From: Blautia sp. An81
GTDB taxonomy: Bacteria; Bacillota; Clostridia; Lachnospirales; Lachnospiraceae
Assembly (NCBI RefSeq): GCF_002161285.1
Contig: NZ_NFHH01000018.1
Coordinates: forward strand, 1-64,000
Reading direction: 5' to 3'
Length of the DNA stretch: 64,000 nt
Below the pieces are notes generated by a model. It saw only the letters and a program-made list of their open reading frames with translations, was not told the DNA's origin and searched no databases. The position numbers and the translations under genes are program-made. Of this stretch, positions 17,185-26,565 are shown one piece after another (position 1 is the stretch's first letter; each line of letters starts with the position of its first letter).

Positions 17185-18240
17185 ATGCAGAACTGGAAAA
17201 AGAAAATCGTAATCCTGGGATTGAGCGTTTCCCTTGGAATGTCAGGAGTATATGGATGCGGAAACACAGAGGAGACTAAAGCGGAAACGGAAAGTGCTTC
17301 AGGAGAAAGCCAGGAAACCGCAGAGAATGCGGAAGAGAGCAGTCAGGTCCAGGAAGAAAAGCCGGAGACCACTCAGGCGGAACATCCACAGTTTGTGGCA
17401 GATGGCATCAGAAAGGTGGTACTGGTAGAAGACGGTCAGGAGATTTTCAACCTTTCAAATGAACCGGCAGGGTACAAGATGGATTTTGACTATTGGGAAA
17501 TCCTGAATCCCTATGATGAGACTGTGACGGTAAATACAGAGACAATGTATGATCTTTTTGATGTGCTTTGCGGCTTGGATTTTCAGGCGCCAGTAGCTGT
17601 AGATGCTGAAATGGATACAGGAATTGCTGATTCACAGACAAGTATCACACTTGACTTTGTGAATACGCTGGATGCCACCCAGGCAAAACAGACAGACTAT
17701 GCAGATAAGACAGCCACTATTATTCTGGGAAATGAAGATGGGGCAGGAAATCGTTTTGCAGCAGTACAGGGATTTGAGGATCAGATATATAAGCTGTCAG
17801 CCAGCACCATAGATTCTATTTTCGGCTTAGACCCGTTTTCCTATATTCTGAAGATTCCGGTTTTGGTTAACATTGATACAGTAGAAAGTCTGGAAATTCA
17901 GGCAGGAAAGAAATCTTATGAAATGAATGTGGATTCCGTAAATGGGGAATACCAATTTGGAAATAAAGATGTAGAGAAAACAGATTTTACCACCCTTTAT
18001 CAGGAAATCTGCAGTATAATGCTGGAAGCAGAGGCCGAGGAGGAGAAGATTACAAAGGAAGAAGAACCGGGACTGAAAATCACTTTCCACAGAAACAGTG
18101 AAGAGTATCCGGAAATCCAGGTGGCCTACTATTCTTACGACGATACCTATGATCTGCTGGAAGTAAACGGAAACAGCTATTTCCTGGTAAATGCAGAAGA
18201 AGTGGATAATCTTGTGAGCTCCATAAAGAAAGCCTTTTAA
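17185..18240 (+). CDS. DUF4340-like lipoprotein
   Basis: Predicted exported lipoprotein, 351 aa: basic start, hydrophobic core, lipobox GVYGC with C25, then an acidic low-complexity linker (residues 26-66, rich in E, T and Q). The mature part alternates beta-type segments (KVVLVEDGQEIFNLSNEP; YKMDFDYWEILNPYDE; YKLSASTIDSIF) in the manner of DUF4340 repeats, a family usually found with gliding or ABC systems whose function is unknown. A run of acidic residues (EAEAEEEKITKEEEP, about 277-291) separates the last repeat. It lies 169 nt after the GH3 gene, behind a weak hairpin. A link to the sugar locus is only positional. Confidence 0.7.
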   Translation: MQNWKKKIVILGLSVSLGMSGVYGCGNTEETKAETESASGESQETAENAEESSQVQEEKPETTQAEHPQFVADGIRKVVLVEDGQEIFNLSNEPAGYKMDFDYWEILNPYDETVTVNTETMYDLFDVLCGLDFQAPVAVDAEMDTGIADSQTSITLDFVNTLDATQAKQTDYADKTATIILGNEDGAGNRFAAVQGFEDQIYKLSASTIDSIFGLDPFSYILKIPVLVNIDTVESLEIQAGKKSYEMNVDSVNGEYQFGNKDVEKTDFTTLYQEICSIMLEAEAEEEKITKEEEPGLKITFHRNSEEYPEIQVAYYSYDDTYDLLEVNGNSYFLVNAEEVDNLVSSIKKAF

Positions 18241-18277
18241 CAGAATAAATATTAAGGGGAAATTATATAGCAATATT

Positions 18278-18317
18278 GCCCTGGCAGAATAAGATTCTTA
18301 TCCTGCCGGGGCTTTTT
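18278..18317 (+). terminator. Terminator after the DUF4340-like gene
   Basis: gccctggcagaataag pairs with cttatcctgccggggc around a 3-4 nt loop, then ttttt. It closes carbohydrate locus 1. Confidence 0.88.
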
Positions 18318-18510
18318 CTATGAAAGTATATGAGAAACCGGAATACCCCAAAACCCCAGTAAATACAAGGACTTTCCTAACAGTCGAGTTCCAAATTCGC
18401 CTGGTATTCTTGACTTTTTCAACTCTGCTTCCTATCCTGTAGATAGTAAACAGCAAGGCCGGTAAAATTTTCTGCCTTTTGCTGTGACTGATCGAGAGGA
18501 GATGAAGTGT

Positions 18511-19788
18511 ATGGAAAATAAGAAGACATTTGGAGCCTATATCCTCCAGAGACGCCGGGAATTGGGAATGACCCAGAAGGAACTGGCTGAGAAATTATAT
18601 GTGACAGAATCGGCGGTCAGTAAATGGGAGAGAGGGCTCAGCTATCCGGACATTACGATCCTGCAGAACCTTTGCGCCATCCTGCAGGTAACAGAACACG
18701 AGCTTCTTACGGGAAGCGAGGACACCAGCCGGAGAGTTTCTGAGAAGCTGGCGCAAAAATACAGGAAGCTGACACGAAACTACCGGATCATTCAGTATGT
18801 GATCTATGGAATGATCTTGCTGGGATGCGGCATCGGAAATCTGGCGTCTTCCCATACTCTGGACTGGTTTTTTATTGCAGCCGCCGGAGTGCTGATGGCC
18901 GCCTCCCTGACTTTGGTGCCGGCTCTTGCGGCACTGGATCCCAGATTTGATAATTATAAGCTGCCTCTGGCTATGGCCAACAGAAAAACATCCGTTTATC
19001 TTCTGACTGTGACAGGACTGCCCATACTTTTGCTTCTGGCTTCCTGCCTGTCAGCGGGAGAAACCTGGTTTCCCGTAGCAGCTGTAAGTGTGATCTTTGG
19101 TCTGAGTCTCTTTATCATGCCGGTGCTCTTATACCAGCTTCCGCTGTCCCAGTGGATGGGAGAAAGGAAGATATCCATGTATTTGCTGATAGAAACCGGC
19201 TTACTGCTCTTTTTGCTGCTGGTCTGTGATCTTAACGATCAGGGAAGCTGGTTCTTTACTGCAGCGCTGGGCGTTCTTCTGGGTCTGGGACTGGTATTTC
19301 TGCCTGTTATATTGAGGCAGACCCTCCGGGATCTGCCTCTGTACCGGCATAAATCTCTCCTATATTTATCAGCAGAGACGGTATTTCTCCTGCTCCTTTT
19401 GTTTGTGGCAGCCCTTCAGGAGGGAAATCCCAGAAGCTTTTGGACTTTAAGCCTCCCCAATGCCCTGCTGTTCCTGGCCCTTCCCTGGGGCGTTATGGGG
19501 GCGCTGCGCTATCTTCCGGTAAACCGCTGGCTGAGAGCCTCGGCAGCTTTTGCCTGGATGGGACTGTGGATATGGCTGGCGCCTGCCGGTTTTGACCAGA
19601 TCATGATTCCGGTATATGGCCAACCCGATAAACCCTACTCCCTGATCATTCCCTTTGACTTTACAAAATGGGAGCTTCCATATAATGCATGGAATGTCAT
19701 TATGATCATTCTGCTGATGCTGGGAGCCGCAGCGGTATTCTGCGGATATATGGGTCTGAGATCCGAGAGAAAGAGAAGAAAACAGTGA
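18511..19788 (+). CDS. HTH (XRE) protein fused to a multi-span membrane domain
   Basis: About 425 aa. Residues 5-65 are a classic Cro/C1-type helix-turn-helix (RRELGMTQKELAEKLYVTES, then AVSKWERGLSYPDITIL). From about residue 90 the protein is almost entirely hydrophobic, with some ten possible spans in repeated pairs separated by short basic loops (LPLAMANRKTSVYLL; LSQWMGERKISMYLL; LPLYRHKSLLYLS). The three loops suggest an internal repeat of roughly 60-75 residues. The ATG at 18511 has an agaggag site 10 nt upstream and is preferred over an in-frame GTG at 18484. Such proteins are common in Firmicutes; function unknown. No partner gene adjoins it. Confidence 0.8.
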   Translation: MENKKTFGAYILQRRRELGMTQKELAEKLYVTESAVSKWERGLSYPDITILQNLCAILQVTEHELLTGSEDTSRRVSEKLAQKYRKLTRNYRIIQYVIYGMILLGCGIGNLASSHTLDWFFIAAAGVLMAASLTLVPALAALDPRFDNYKLPLAMANRKTSVYLLTVTGLPILLLLASCLSAGETWFPVAAVSVIFGLSLFIMPVLLYQLPLSQWMGERKISMYLLIETGLLLFLLLVCDLNDQGSWFFTAALGVLLGLGLVFLPVILRQTLRDLPLYRHKSLLYLSAETVFLLLLLFVAALQEGNPRSFWTLSLPNALLFLALPWGVMGALRYLPVNRWLRASAAFAWMGLWIWLAPAGFDQIMIPVYGQPDKPYSLIIPFDFTKWELPYNAWNVIMIILLMLGAAAVFCGYMGLRSERKRRKQ

Positions 19789-19872
19789 ATCCTATATTTC
19801 TTTCTGTTCTTTCTCATTATATAAAAAGGAGGAGAAGGGGTAATAGAAAAAAGGATTTTCTTAGTATAATTA

Positions 19873-19901
19873 TTGACTTTTAAAAAAGAATGTGATATTT
19901 T
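19873..19901 (+). promoter_or_regulatory. Promoter of the mntP leader
   Basis: ttgact (19873-19878), 17-nt spacer, tatttt (19896-19901), a few nt upstream of the riboswitch. Confidence 0.6.
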
Positions 19902-19914
19902 AAACAAAATCATA

Positions 19915-20040
19915 ATCCTGTGAGGGAGTAGGAAGCGTATTAGAAGATACGTGGCAAGTCAACATACTGGCATAATCTGCCTGGCTTGTCTTAAATTGCG
20001 AGACTCATGTACCTGTAATGCCATAGGTGGAGTCTCTGTA
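19915..20040 (+). ncRNA. yybP-ykoY-type (Mn2+) riboswitch upstream of mntP
   Basis: Leader with features of the manganese-sensing yybP-ykoY family: gagggagtagg near the 5' end, the agtcaacata element (19958-19967), an internal stem actggc...gcctggct, and a closing arm gagact...acct / aggt...agtctc (20000-20036). It lies between a sigma-A-like promoter and a strong terminator and precedes mntP, a common target of this class. In known members Mn2+ binding prevents terminator formation and turns on the exporter. The exact pairing was judged by eye. Confidence 0.78.
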
Positions 20041-20051
20041 TCATAAAATAG

Positions 20052-20084
20052 TAGAAGGCCCATGCTGTGCCTTCTATTTTTTTT
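20052..20084 (+). terminator. Riboswitch expression-platform terminator
   Basis: tagaaggc / gccttcta stem and eight T residues, directly after the Mn riboswitch and 97 nt before mntP. It is probably the regulated terminator. Confidence 0.82.
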
Positions 20085-20180
20085 GCCCAGTATGCCAGGT
20101 AAAGTGCAGTCGTTGACTGGACAAGTACAGATTCACAGGAGATGATATCAACGAAAAGGGAAAAAGAGAGGAGTTAGCAA

Positions 20181-20741
20181 ATGGATATTATTACTTTATT
20201 TTCTCTGGCCGTGGGATTGGCTATGGATGCCTTTGCAGTTTCTATCTGCAAAGGCCTGGCCCAGGAAAAGCTGTCAGTAAAACATATGGTGACCGCCGGT
20301 CTCTGGTTCGGAGGATTTCAGGCTCTGATGCCTACCCTGGGCTATTTTCTGGGAAGTCAGTTCAGAGATAAGATTACAGCAGTGGATCATTGGATCGCAT
20401 TTATTCTTCTGGGCTTTATCGGCGTGAACATGATAAGGGAGTCTCTGGATAAAGAGGAAGTCTGTCCAGAGGGGAACATGGGGCCAAAGGCCATGTTTCC
20501 CCTGGCTATAGCTACAAGTATTGATGCTCTGGCGGTAGGCGTTACATTTGCCTTTCTGAAGGTGAACATTGTTCTGGCAGCAGGGATGATAGGCGTGATC
20601 ACCTTTATTACTTCTGCCATAGGCGTGAAAGTGGGAAATATTTTTGGCGCCAGATACAAATCCAGAGCAGAGCTGGCAGGAGGTATTATCCTGGTTATCC
20701 TGGGTGTGAGAATACTTTTGGAACACCTGGGAATCTTGTAA
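20181..20741 (+). CDS. mntP: Manganese efflux pump MntP
   Basis: Small integral membrane exporter of Mn2+, 186 aa with six predicted spans, the normal size. Family signatures are LAVGLAMDAFAVSICKGL at residues 8-25 and the internal repeat IATSIDALAVGVTFAFL at 112-128, with the conserved aspartates D16 and D117 inside membrane segments. The ATG follows agaggag. The riboswitch and terminator upstream predict induction by manganese. Single-gene unit. Confidence 0.93.
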   Translation: MDIITLFSLAVGLAMDAFAVSICKGLAQEKLSVKHMVTAGLWFGGFQALMPTLGYFLGSQFRDKITAVDHWIAFILLGFIGVNMIRESLDKEEVCPEGNMGPKAMFPLAIATSIDALAVGVTFAFLKVNIVLAAGMIGVITFITSAIGVKVGNIFGARYKSRAELAGGIILVILGVRILLEHLGIL

Positions 20742-20851
20742 AATATTTTGTAAAAAAGTGTAGAAAAATAGAGAAATTCCCTATACAAAAGTATACCTAT
20801 TGGTTATAATGGGAGAACAGAAGACTAGCAAGGGAGCCGTATAGGATATAT

Positions 20852-22021
20852 ATGAGTAAAGGGATAAAATCTTTGAAAAAGAAGGAATATAGAGAAGAAA
20901 AGCTTCCGGAAATTCATACAGATGAAGAATATGAGGCCAGGCTGCTTCGAATGCTAGAGCGGAGAAAGGCCGAGAAACAGCGGCAGTTGAAGCGAAGACA
21001 GATCATACGTCGCCTGCCCTTTGCGGCGATTATCCTTCTGGCCCTGGTCCTGGTAGGACTTGGCGTTTATATGCTGGCGGACAGAATACAGACCAACAGT
21101 TTCCAGAACTCTGTGGAAGAACTGACAAAAGAGGGAGAAATCCAGGCACAGAAGCAGCCGGTAATGTCTGGCGCTGATGTGGCGAAAATGGCATCGAGTA
21201 CATCTCTTGTCGGCTGGCAGACTGACGAACAGGGAAAATGGTATCGGAATGAGGACGGGACCATTTATCAGAACGGCTGGAAGGAAATTGACGGAGAAAA
21301 GTATTATTTCGATGAAAATGGTTACATTATTACCGGCTGGAAACAGATCGACGGAAAAGACTGCTATTTTGACGAAAATGGAGTCTATGACAGTACAAAA
21401 GAGCCGCCTCTGGTAGCCCTGACCTTTGATGATGGGCCAGGACAATATACGGACAAACTTCTGGACTGCCTGGAAGAAAACGGAGCAAGGGCTACTTTTT
21501 ATATGCTGGGACAGAATGTGGAAAAATATCCGGATACAGTGAAGCGGATGGAGGAGCTTGGAATGGAACTTTCCAACCATACATATGACCACAAGGATCT
21601 GACAAAACTTACCAGCTCACAGATTACAGAGGAAATTGAAAAGACAAACAGCCTGATCCAGAATGCGGCAGGAAGGGCTCCGGATACTTTGAGACCTCCT
21701 GGCGGTACATATAATGAGAGTGTTCAGGATCTTGCAGGAATGCCCATTATAAAATGGAGCATCGATACAAAGGACTGGAAGACGAAAAGTGAGGATCAGA
21801 CATACCAGTGCGTTATAGATAACGTTCAGGATGGATCTATAGTTCTTATGCACGATATACATGAGTGGTCTGTAGATGCAGCTCTCAGGCTGATCCCGGA
21901 TCTGATGGAAAAAGGGTACAAACTTGTGACAGTCCAGGAACTGGCCGAGGCAAAGGGAATCACCCTGGAGAATGGAAAAGTATATACGTTTTTAGGCGAA
22001 GGAACACAGGTAGTAGAATAA
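20852..22021 (+). CDS. Membrane-anchored polysaccharide deacetylase with cell-wall-binding repeats
   Basis: Predicted NodB-type deacetylase acting on peptidoglycan or another N-acetylated glycan outside the cell, 389 aa. A basic cytoplasmic tail (1-52) precedes one membrane span (55-76). Two and a half choline-binding-like repeats (about 119-178: GWQTDEQGKWYRNEDG, GWKEIDGEKYYFDENG, GWKQIDGKDCYFDENG) come next. The NodB domain has TFDDGP (191-196, catalytic and metal Asp), SNHTYDH (metal His pair), LRPPGGTY and the late MHDIHEWS. The start codon is ATG with a distant gggag. The stop codon lies inside the terminator hairpin. Confidence 0.9.
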   Translation: MSKGIKSLKKKEYREEKLPEIHTDEEYEARLLRMLERRKAEKQRQLKRRQIIRRLPFAAIILLALVLVGLGVYMLADRIQTNSFQNSVEELTKEGEIQAQKQPVMSGADVAKMASSTSLVGWQTDEQGKWYRNEDGTIYQNGWKEIDGEKYYFDENGYIITGWKQIDGKDCYFDENGVYDSTKEPPLVALTFDDGPGQYTDKLLDCLEENGARATFYMLGQNVEKYPDTVKRMEELGMELSNHTYDHKDLTKLTSSQITEEIEKTNSLIQNAAGRAPDTLRPPGGTYNESVQDLAGMPIIKWSIDTKDWKTKSEDQTYQCVIDNVQDGSIVLMHDIHEWSVDAALRLIPDLMEKGYKLVTVQELAEAKGITLENGKVYTFLGEGTQVVE

Positions 22022-22041
22022 ATTCTGCTACCTGTGTTTTT
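22003..22041 (+). terminator. Terminator overlapping the deacetylase stop codon
   Basis: acacaggtagtagaa pairs with ttctgctacctgtgt (one mismatch), then ttttt. It separates this gene from the converging MFS gene. Confidence 0.88.
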
Positions 22042-22084
22042 GTATATAAGCCAGAGACGGAGGGCTGCTTGCAGACCAAAGACA

Positions 22085-23257
22085 CTATACTTCAGCCGGT
22101 TTTCTGAAGAAAAATATGTACCAGAGAAGAAACAGAAAGAATCCTCCTATGCAGAAGAAACCTCCAGCGCTGAAAGCGAGACCAAGATTCTTCTGAGCCA
22201 GAGAACCAAAGATTGGTTCTAATACAGCACTGGTGACTTCCAGAAACATAGCCTGAAAACTCAGAGCTGCAGCACGGCGAGGGGTGGAAATTCCCCGATT
22301 CTGAAGCTCTGTCTGGAGAGGCTGAAAAAGAGAGATGAAGCCTTGGATTCCCAGAATACAGATAGCAGAACACAGAGGACTGTGGGTAAAGGCCAGAATA
22401 AAACACAAAAGAGCCGGACACAAAAAACAGCAGGCTGAAAATAAAGGAATCCCCAGTTTTTTTGTGAGGGAGTAAGACCAGGGACCTGCCATGCCTGCAA
22501 TCTGGGTCAGAATATACAGCAGAGCAATGGTTCCGGCAGACAGGCCACAGGCAATGTATTGAGGCTGATTTAAAAATACTGTAATATACTGCCGGGTTTC
22601 TGCCAGAAAGCCGGCACCGGAGAGAAAGAACAGGAAGGAGGGGATGACCGCGTGTAAGACATTTTGTGAAAGTTTCAGAGGCGATTTGCTGGCTTTTCCC
22701 GAAGGCTTTTCCGCTCTCTGAGTCTCCGGTTTTCCGAGAAACAGAGCAAGGACAAAGGCAAGTCCATAGGCAGCAGCAGTCAGGAAGGCTGCTCTGCGCC
22801 AGTGGTTTTCTAAAAAGATGGAAAAGCAGACAGCGGCAGTGAGAAGCCCACCGGTTCCCATGCTTTCGTAAATGCCAAAGACTTTTTGAGACTTTCCTTC
22901 AGGGGCATGGAAATACAGGAGGGTAATATCTACTCCAGATAACCCGGAGACTGCAATGCTCAGAAAAATGCGCTCCAAAAGAAAATCCTGGAAGTTCCAG
23001 GCTTTCCAGAAAATAATTTTGGAAACAAAGTAAATAAGACAGCACAGCCCCATAGTCAGCCGATAGCCAATCTTGTCTGCCAGGATCCCCCAGGGGATTT
23101 CCAGCCCAAAGCATAAAAAAAGGGATATGCTCTCTATAACAGAAATCTGAAAAAGGGTCAGCCCGGCTTCCTGACGGTAAAGAACCGCAACCGGACTGTA
23201 AAACACCATTCCCTGTAAGAAAGCAATCCCGTATAAAAGACAGAGATTTCTTTTCAT
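22085..23257 (-). CDS. MFS transporter
   Basis: Major-facilitator membrane transporter, 390 aa, with about 12 predicted spans. Family motif A is seen in the loop after span 2 as GILADKIGYRLTMGL (residues 58-72). A second-half counterpart is weaker. The N-terminal span begins right at the start (LCLLYGIAFLQGMVFY). The middle loop is short and basic (KPETQRAEKPSGKASKSPLK, about 172-191). It resembles putative drug or sugar-efflux MFS proteins of Firmicutes; substrate not predictable. The ATG has an aaagga site on the minus strand. No operon partner; the 380 nt upstream are non-coding. Confidence 0.85.
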   Translation of the reverse strand: MKRNLCLLYGIAFLQGMVFYSPVAVLYRQEAGLTLFQISVIESISLFLCFGLEIPWGILADKIGYRLTMGLCCLIYFVSKIIFWKAWNFQDFLLERIFLSIAVSGLSGVDITLLYFHAPEGKSQKVFGIYESMGTGGLLTAAVCFSIFLENHWRRAAFLTAAAYGLAFVLALFLGKPETQRAEKPSGKASKSPLKLSQNVLHAVIPSFLFFLSGAGFLAETRQYITVFLNQPQYIACGLSAGTIALLYILTQIAGMAGPWSYSLTKKLGIPLFSACCFLCPALLCFILAFTHSPLCSAICILGIQGFISLFQPLQTELQNRGISTPRRAAALSFQAMFLEVTSAVLEPIFGSLAQKNLGLAFSAGGFFCIGGFFLFLLWYIFFFRKPAEV

Positions 23258-23637
23258 GATATTCCATTATCCTTTCCATATTAAATTTGACGTCAATAAA
23301 ACAAGAGCCTGTCAAAATCCGGGCAATTATCCGTAATTTGATAAGACTCTGAAAAACTGGCATCAAATGGGATTGGAAAAAATAAAAAGATACATCATAA
23401 AATCTCCTCGTGGCATTAGAATGAAGTAAGTATAGCGCCTTCCATGGGAAAAGTCAATATGCAAAGAGGTCTGGAAAGAAGAGGGAATGAGCTGCTTTAC
23501 CGGTAAGATTTACACAGGATTTACAATTTCCTGCCTTAAATTTTATATAGATCTTATATAATAAAAATATAGCTTCATTTCTGCAGGCAGCGAGCCTAAG
23601 GGTCATGTTTGACTTGGTTGATAAGAGGGTGAACACT
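23258..23637. other. Non-coding region between the MFS gene and a small ORF
   Basis: It contains the divergent upstream regions of the MFS gene (minus) and the 45-aa gene (plus). A/T-rich segment 23540-23570 (tatatagatcttatataataa) could supply the -10 of the small gene. No other structure was seen. Confidence 0.5.
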
Positions 23638-23775
23638 ATGAAGAAAAAAGAAAAGAGTGAATATTCCCGGAAAAATCTGGAGATGTTCTGCCTGCTTGCC
23701 GGAGGGTCTTCAGTGGCGGGAACGGTGCTTATTTTTCTTGCCCGACTAATTATCCGCAGGTTGAAAAAACCTTAG
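23638..23775 (+). CDS. Small single-span membrane protein, 45 aa
   Basis: Short ORF with a basic head (MKKKEKSEYSRKN), one hydrophobic span (about residues 16-36, MFCLLAGGSSVAGTVLIFLA) and a basic tail (RRLKKP). An agagggtg site lies about 6-8 nt before the ATG, and the stop codon falls in a strong terminator. That layout supports a real translated gene. Function unknown; it could be a small regulator of a membrane partner. It converges on adhE. Confidence 0.6.
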   Translation: MKKKEKSEYSRKNLEMFCLLAGGSSVAGTVLIFLARLIIRRLKKP

Positions 23776-23813
23776 CCGGGCTGTATGGAAAAAGAGCCTG
23801 GCTAAGGTTTTTT
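23768..23813 (+). terminator. Terminator after the 45-aa gene, also facing adhE
   Basis: aaccttagcc pairs with ggctaaggtt, with A-run before and T-run after, so it can act on both converging transcripts. Confidence 0.85.
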
Positions 23814-23875
23814 ATATGCCGGGGCCATAGGCATTTGCTCACAGCCCCAGGCATTTATAGGGAAGAGAGGAAATA

Positions 23876-26494
23876 TCAACCTTCATGATAAGCTTTTAAG
23901 TACATTTCTTTCATTTCGCTCATCAGCGGATATCTTGGGTTAGCGCCGGTACACTGGTCGTTGAAGGCGTTCTCAACCATCTCATCTAATGTTGCCATGA
24001 AATCTTCCTCAGTGATTCCATATTCTTTGATGGTTCTCTTGATGCCTACTTTTGCTTTCAGATCAGCGATGGCTTTGATGAAGTTTTCAAATACTTCATC
24101 GTCATCTTTACCCTGGATACCTACGAAACGTGCCATTTCACAGTATCTTTCCTTAGCGTGTGGATATGGATACTGGGAGAAGGTTCCCATCTTTGTAGGA
24201 GCCGGATCTGCGTTGTAGCGCATTACATGCTCGATCAGCAGGGCATTTGCGATACCGTGTGGCAGGTGATGATAAGCTCCCAGTTTGTGAGCCATGGAGT
24301 GGCAGATTCCCAGGAAAGCGTTGGAGAACGCCATACCGGCAAGGGTAGAAGCATTTGCCATTTTCTCTCTGGCGATAGGATCCGCTGCGCCTTTTTCGTA
24401 TGCAGATGGCAGGTAGTCAAAGATCAATTTGGCAGCCTTTAATGCCATACCGTCTGTGAAGTCTGTAGCCATAATAGAAGCGTAGGCCTCTAACGCATGG
24501 GTCAGAGCATCAATACCGGAAGCGCTGGTCAGTCCTTTCGGCTGAGTCATCATAAAGTCTGTATCAACGATAGCCATGTTAGGCATTAATTCATAGTCTG
24601 CGATTGGCCATTTGGTTCCTGTAGTTGCGTCAGTGATAATGGCGAAAGGTGTTACCTCAGAACCTGTACCGGAAGATGTAGGAATGGCAACCATCATGGC
24701 TTTTATGCCCATTTTCGGGAATACATAGACTCTCTTGCGGATATCCATGAAATCCATAGCCAGATCTTCAAACTTGCATTCCGGATGTTCATACATCAGC
24801 CACATGATCTTGGCTGCGTCCATTGCGGAACCGCCGCCCAGAGCAATGATAGTATCTGGTCCGAAGTCTTTTAACTGTTCCAGACCTTTCTGTGCACACT
24901 GAAGAGTGGGGTCCGGAGCTACATCAAAGAAGCAGTCATACTGGATTCCCATTTCGTCCAGCTTGTCAGTGATTGGTTTTGTATAACCGCTCTGATATAA
25001 GAATGTATCGGTAACAATGAAAGCTTTTTTCTTGCCGTAAACAGTTCTCAGCTCGTCTAAAGCTACAGGCAGACAGCCCTTTTTGAAATAAACCTTCTCA
25101 GGTGTTCTGAACCACAGCATGTTTTCTCTCCTTTCGGCAACGGTCTTAGTGTTGAGCAGATGTTTTACTCCTACGTTTTCAGATACAGAGTTTCCGCCGT
25201 AGGAACCGCAGCCCAGAGTCAGTGACGGAGCCAGCTTGAAGTTGTAAAGATCACCAATGCCGCCGTGGGAAGAAGGTGTATTTACCAGGATACGGCAGGT
25301 CTTCATACGGTCTGCAAATTTGTCCAGTTTCTCTGTCTGTGAAGGATGTACATAGATAGAAGCTGTGTGTCCGTATCCGCCGTCCTTTACCAGCTGGTCT
25401 GCCATGTCAAGAGCAGTATCAAAGTCTTTCGCTTTGTAGAGAGCCAGAACCGGAGAAAGTTTCTCATGAGCAAATGGCTCAGAGATATCCACAGAAGTCA
25501 CCTCGCCGATAAGAATCTTGGTATCTTTCGGAACAGAAATTCCGGCAAGTTCAGCGATCACGGAAGCTGGCTGTCCAACGATCCTGGCATTTACGGTGCC
25601 GGCTTCAGTAAGGATGATCTTGCGGACTTTGTCCAGTTCTTCACTATTTAAAACATGGCAGCCTCTCTTGACAAATTCAGCTTTCACCTTATCGTATATA
25701 TCTGCAATGGCAGTTACGGACTGCTCAGAAGCACAGATCATGCCGTTGTCAAAGGTTTTGGAATGGATCACAGAGTATACAGCAGTCTGAATATCACAGG
25801 TGCTGTCCATGATAACCGGAACATTCCCGGGACCTACACCGATAGCCGGTTTTCCGGAAGAATAAGCAGCCTTTACCATTCCGGGACCGCCGGTAGCCAG
25901 GATCACATCTGCAGAACGCATCAGCTCATTGGAAAGTTCCAGAGTAGGTTCTTCCACCCAGCCGATGATTCCTTCCGGAGCCCCTGCCTTTACAGCAGCT
26001 TCCAGAACAACCTTTGCAGCCTCAATGGTACATTTCTTTGCACGGGGATGAGGGCTGATGATAATGGCGTTTCTTGTCTTTAAGCAGATCAGACATTTGA
26101 AAATAGCGGTAGAAGTAGGATTGGTAGTAGGGATAACTGCACCTACGATTCCCACGGGCTCCGCAATCTTTTTGATACCGTAAGATTTGTCTTCTTCCAC
26201 AACACCGCAGGTTTTTACTCTCTTATAGGCATTGTATGTATACTCTGCTGCATAGTGGTTTTTGATAACCTTATCTTCCAGAACACCCATGCCGGTTTCT
26301 TCGCAGGCCATTCTGGCCAGGGGGATACGCTGTTTGTTTGCTGCCATAGCGGCTTCGAAAAAGATTTTGTCTACCTGCTCCTGAGAATAGGAAGCAAACT
26401 TTTTCTGGGCCTCACGCATAGAAGCGATCTTTGCCTGAAGGGCTTCTACGCTGTTGACGGTTTCCGGTACATTGCTTTCTGTTTTTTTAGCCAT
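23876..26494 (-). CDS. adhE: Bifunctional acetaldehyde-CoA / alcohol dehydrogenase
   Basis: Converts acetyl-CoA to acetaldehyde and then ethanol, oxidising two NADH; central to fermentative redox balance. 872 aa, normal length. The N-terminal aldehyde dehydrogenase half has catalytic C254 in GMICASEQS and nucleotide loop ATGGPGMVKAAY. The C-terminal iron-dependent alcohol dehydrogenase half starts at about residue 455, with GGGSAMDAAK and the metal-binding HSMAHKLGAYHHLPHG. The protein is expected to form spirosomes. ATG with aaggagg 7 nt upstream. A consensus promoter and a Rex-like operator precede it, predicting induction when NADH is high. Monocistronic. Confidence 0.96.
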   Translation of the reverse strand: MAKKTESNVPETVNSVEALQAKIASMREAQKKFASYSQEQVDKIFFEAAMAANKQRIPLARMACEETGMGVLEDKVIKNHYAAEYTYNAYKRVKTCGVVEEDKSYGIKKIAEPVGIVGAVIPTTNPTSTAIFKCLICLKTRNAIIISPHPRAKKCTIEAAKVVLEAAVKAGAPEGIIGWVEEPTLELSNELMRSADVILATGGPGMVKAAYSSGKPAIGVGPGNVPVIMDSTCDIQTAVYSVIHSKTFDNGMICASEQSVTAIADIYDKVKAEFVKRGCHVLNSEELDKVRKIILTEAGTVNARIVGQPASVIAELAGISVPKDTKILIGEVTSVDISEPFAHEKLSPVLALYKAKDFDTALDMADQLVKDGGYGHTASIYVHPSQTEKLDKFADRMKTCRILVNTPSSHGGIGDLYNFKLAPSLTLGCGSYGGNSVSENVGVKHLLNTKTVAERRENMLWFRTPEKVYFKKGCLPVALDELRTVYGKKKAFIVTDTFLYQSGYTKPITDKLDEMGIQYDCFFDVAPDPTLQCAQKGLEQLKDFGPDTIIALGGGSAMDAAKIMWLMYEHPECKFEDLAMDFMDIRKRVYVFPKMGIKAMMVAIPTSSGTGSEVTPFAIITDATTGTKWPIADYELMPNMAIVDTDFMMTQPKGLTSASGIDALTHALEAYASIMATDFTDGMALKAAKLIFDYLPSAYEKGAADPIAREKMANASTLAGMAFSNAFLGICHSMAHKLGAYHHLPHGIANALLIEHVMRYNADPAPTKMGTFSQYPYPHAKERYCEMARFVGIQGKDDDEVFENFIKAIADLKAKVGIKRTIKEYGITEEDFMATLDEMVENAFNDQCTGANPRYPLMSEMKEMYLKAYHEG

Positions 26495-26565
26495 GGGAAA
26501 TCCTCCTTAAAAAATGTAAAATGAAATAGTTTTATATAACAGAGAGATAAGATTCTCTGTTGATA

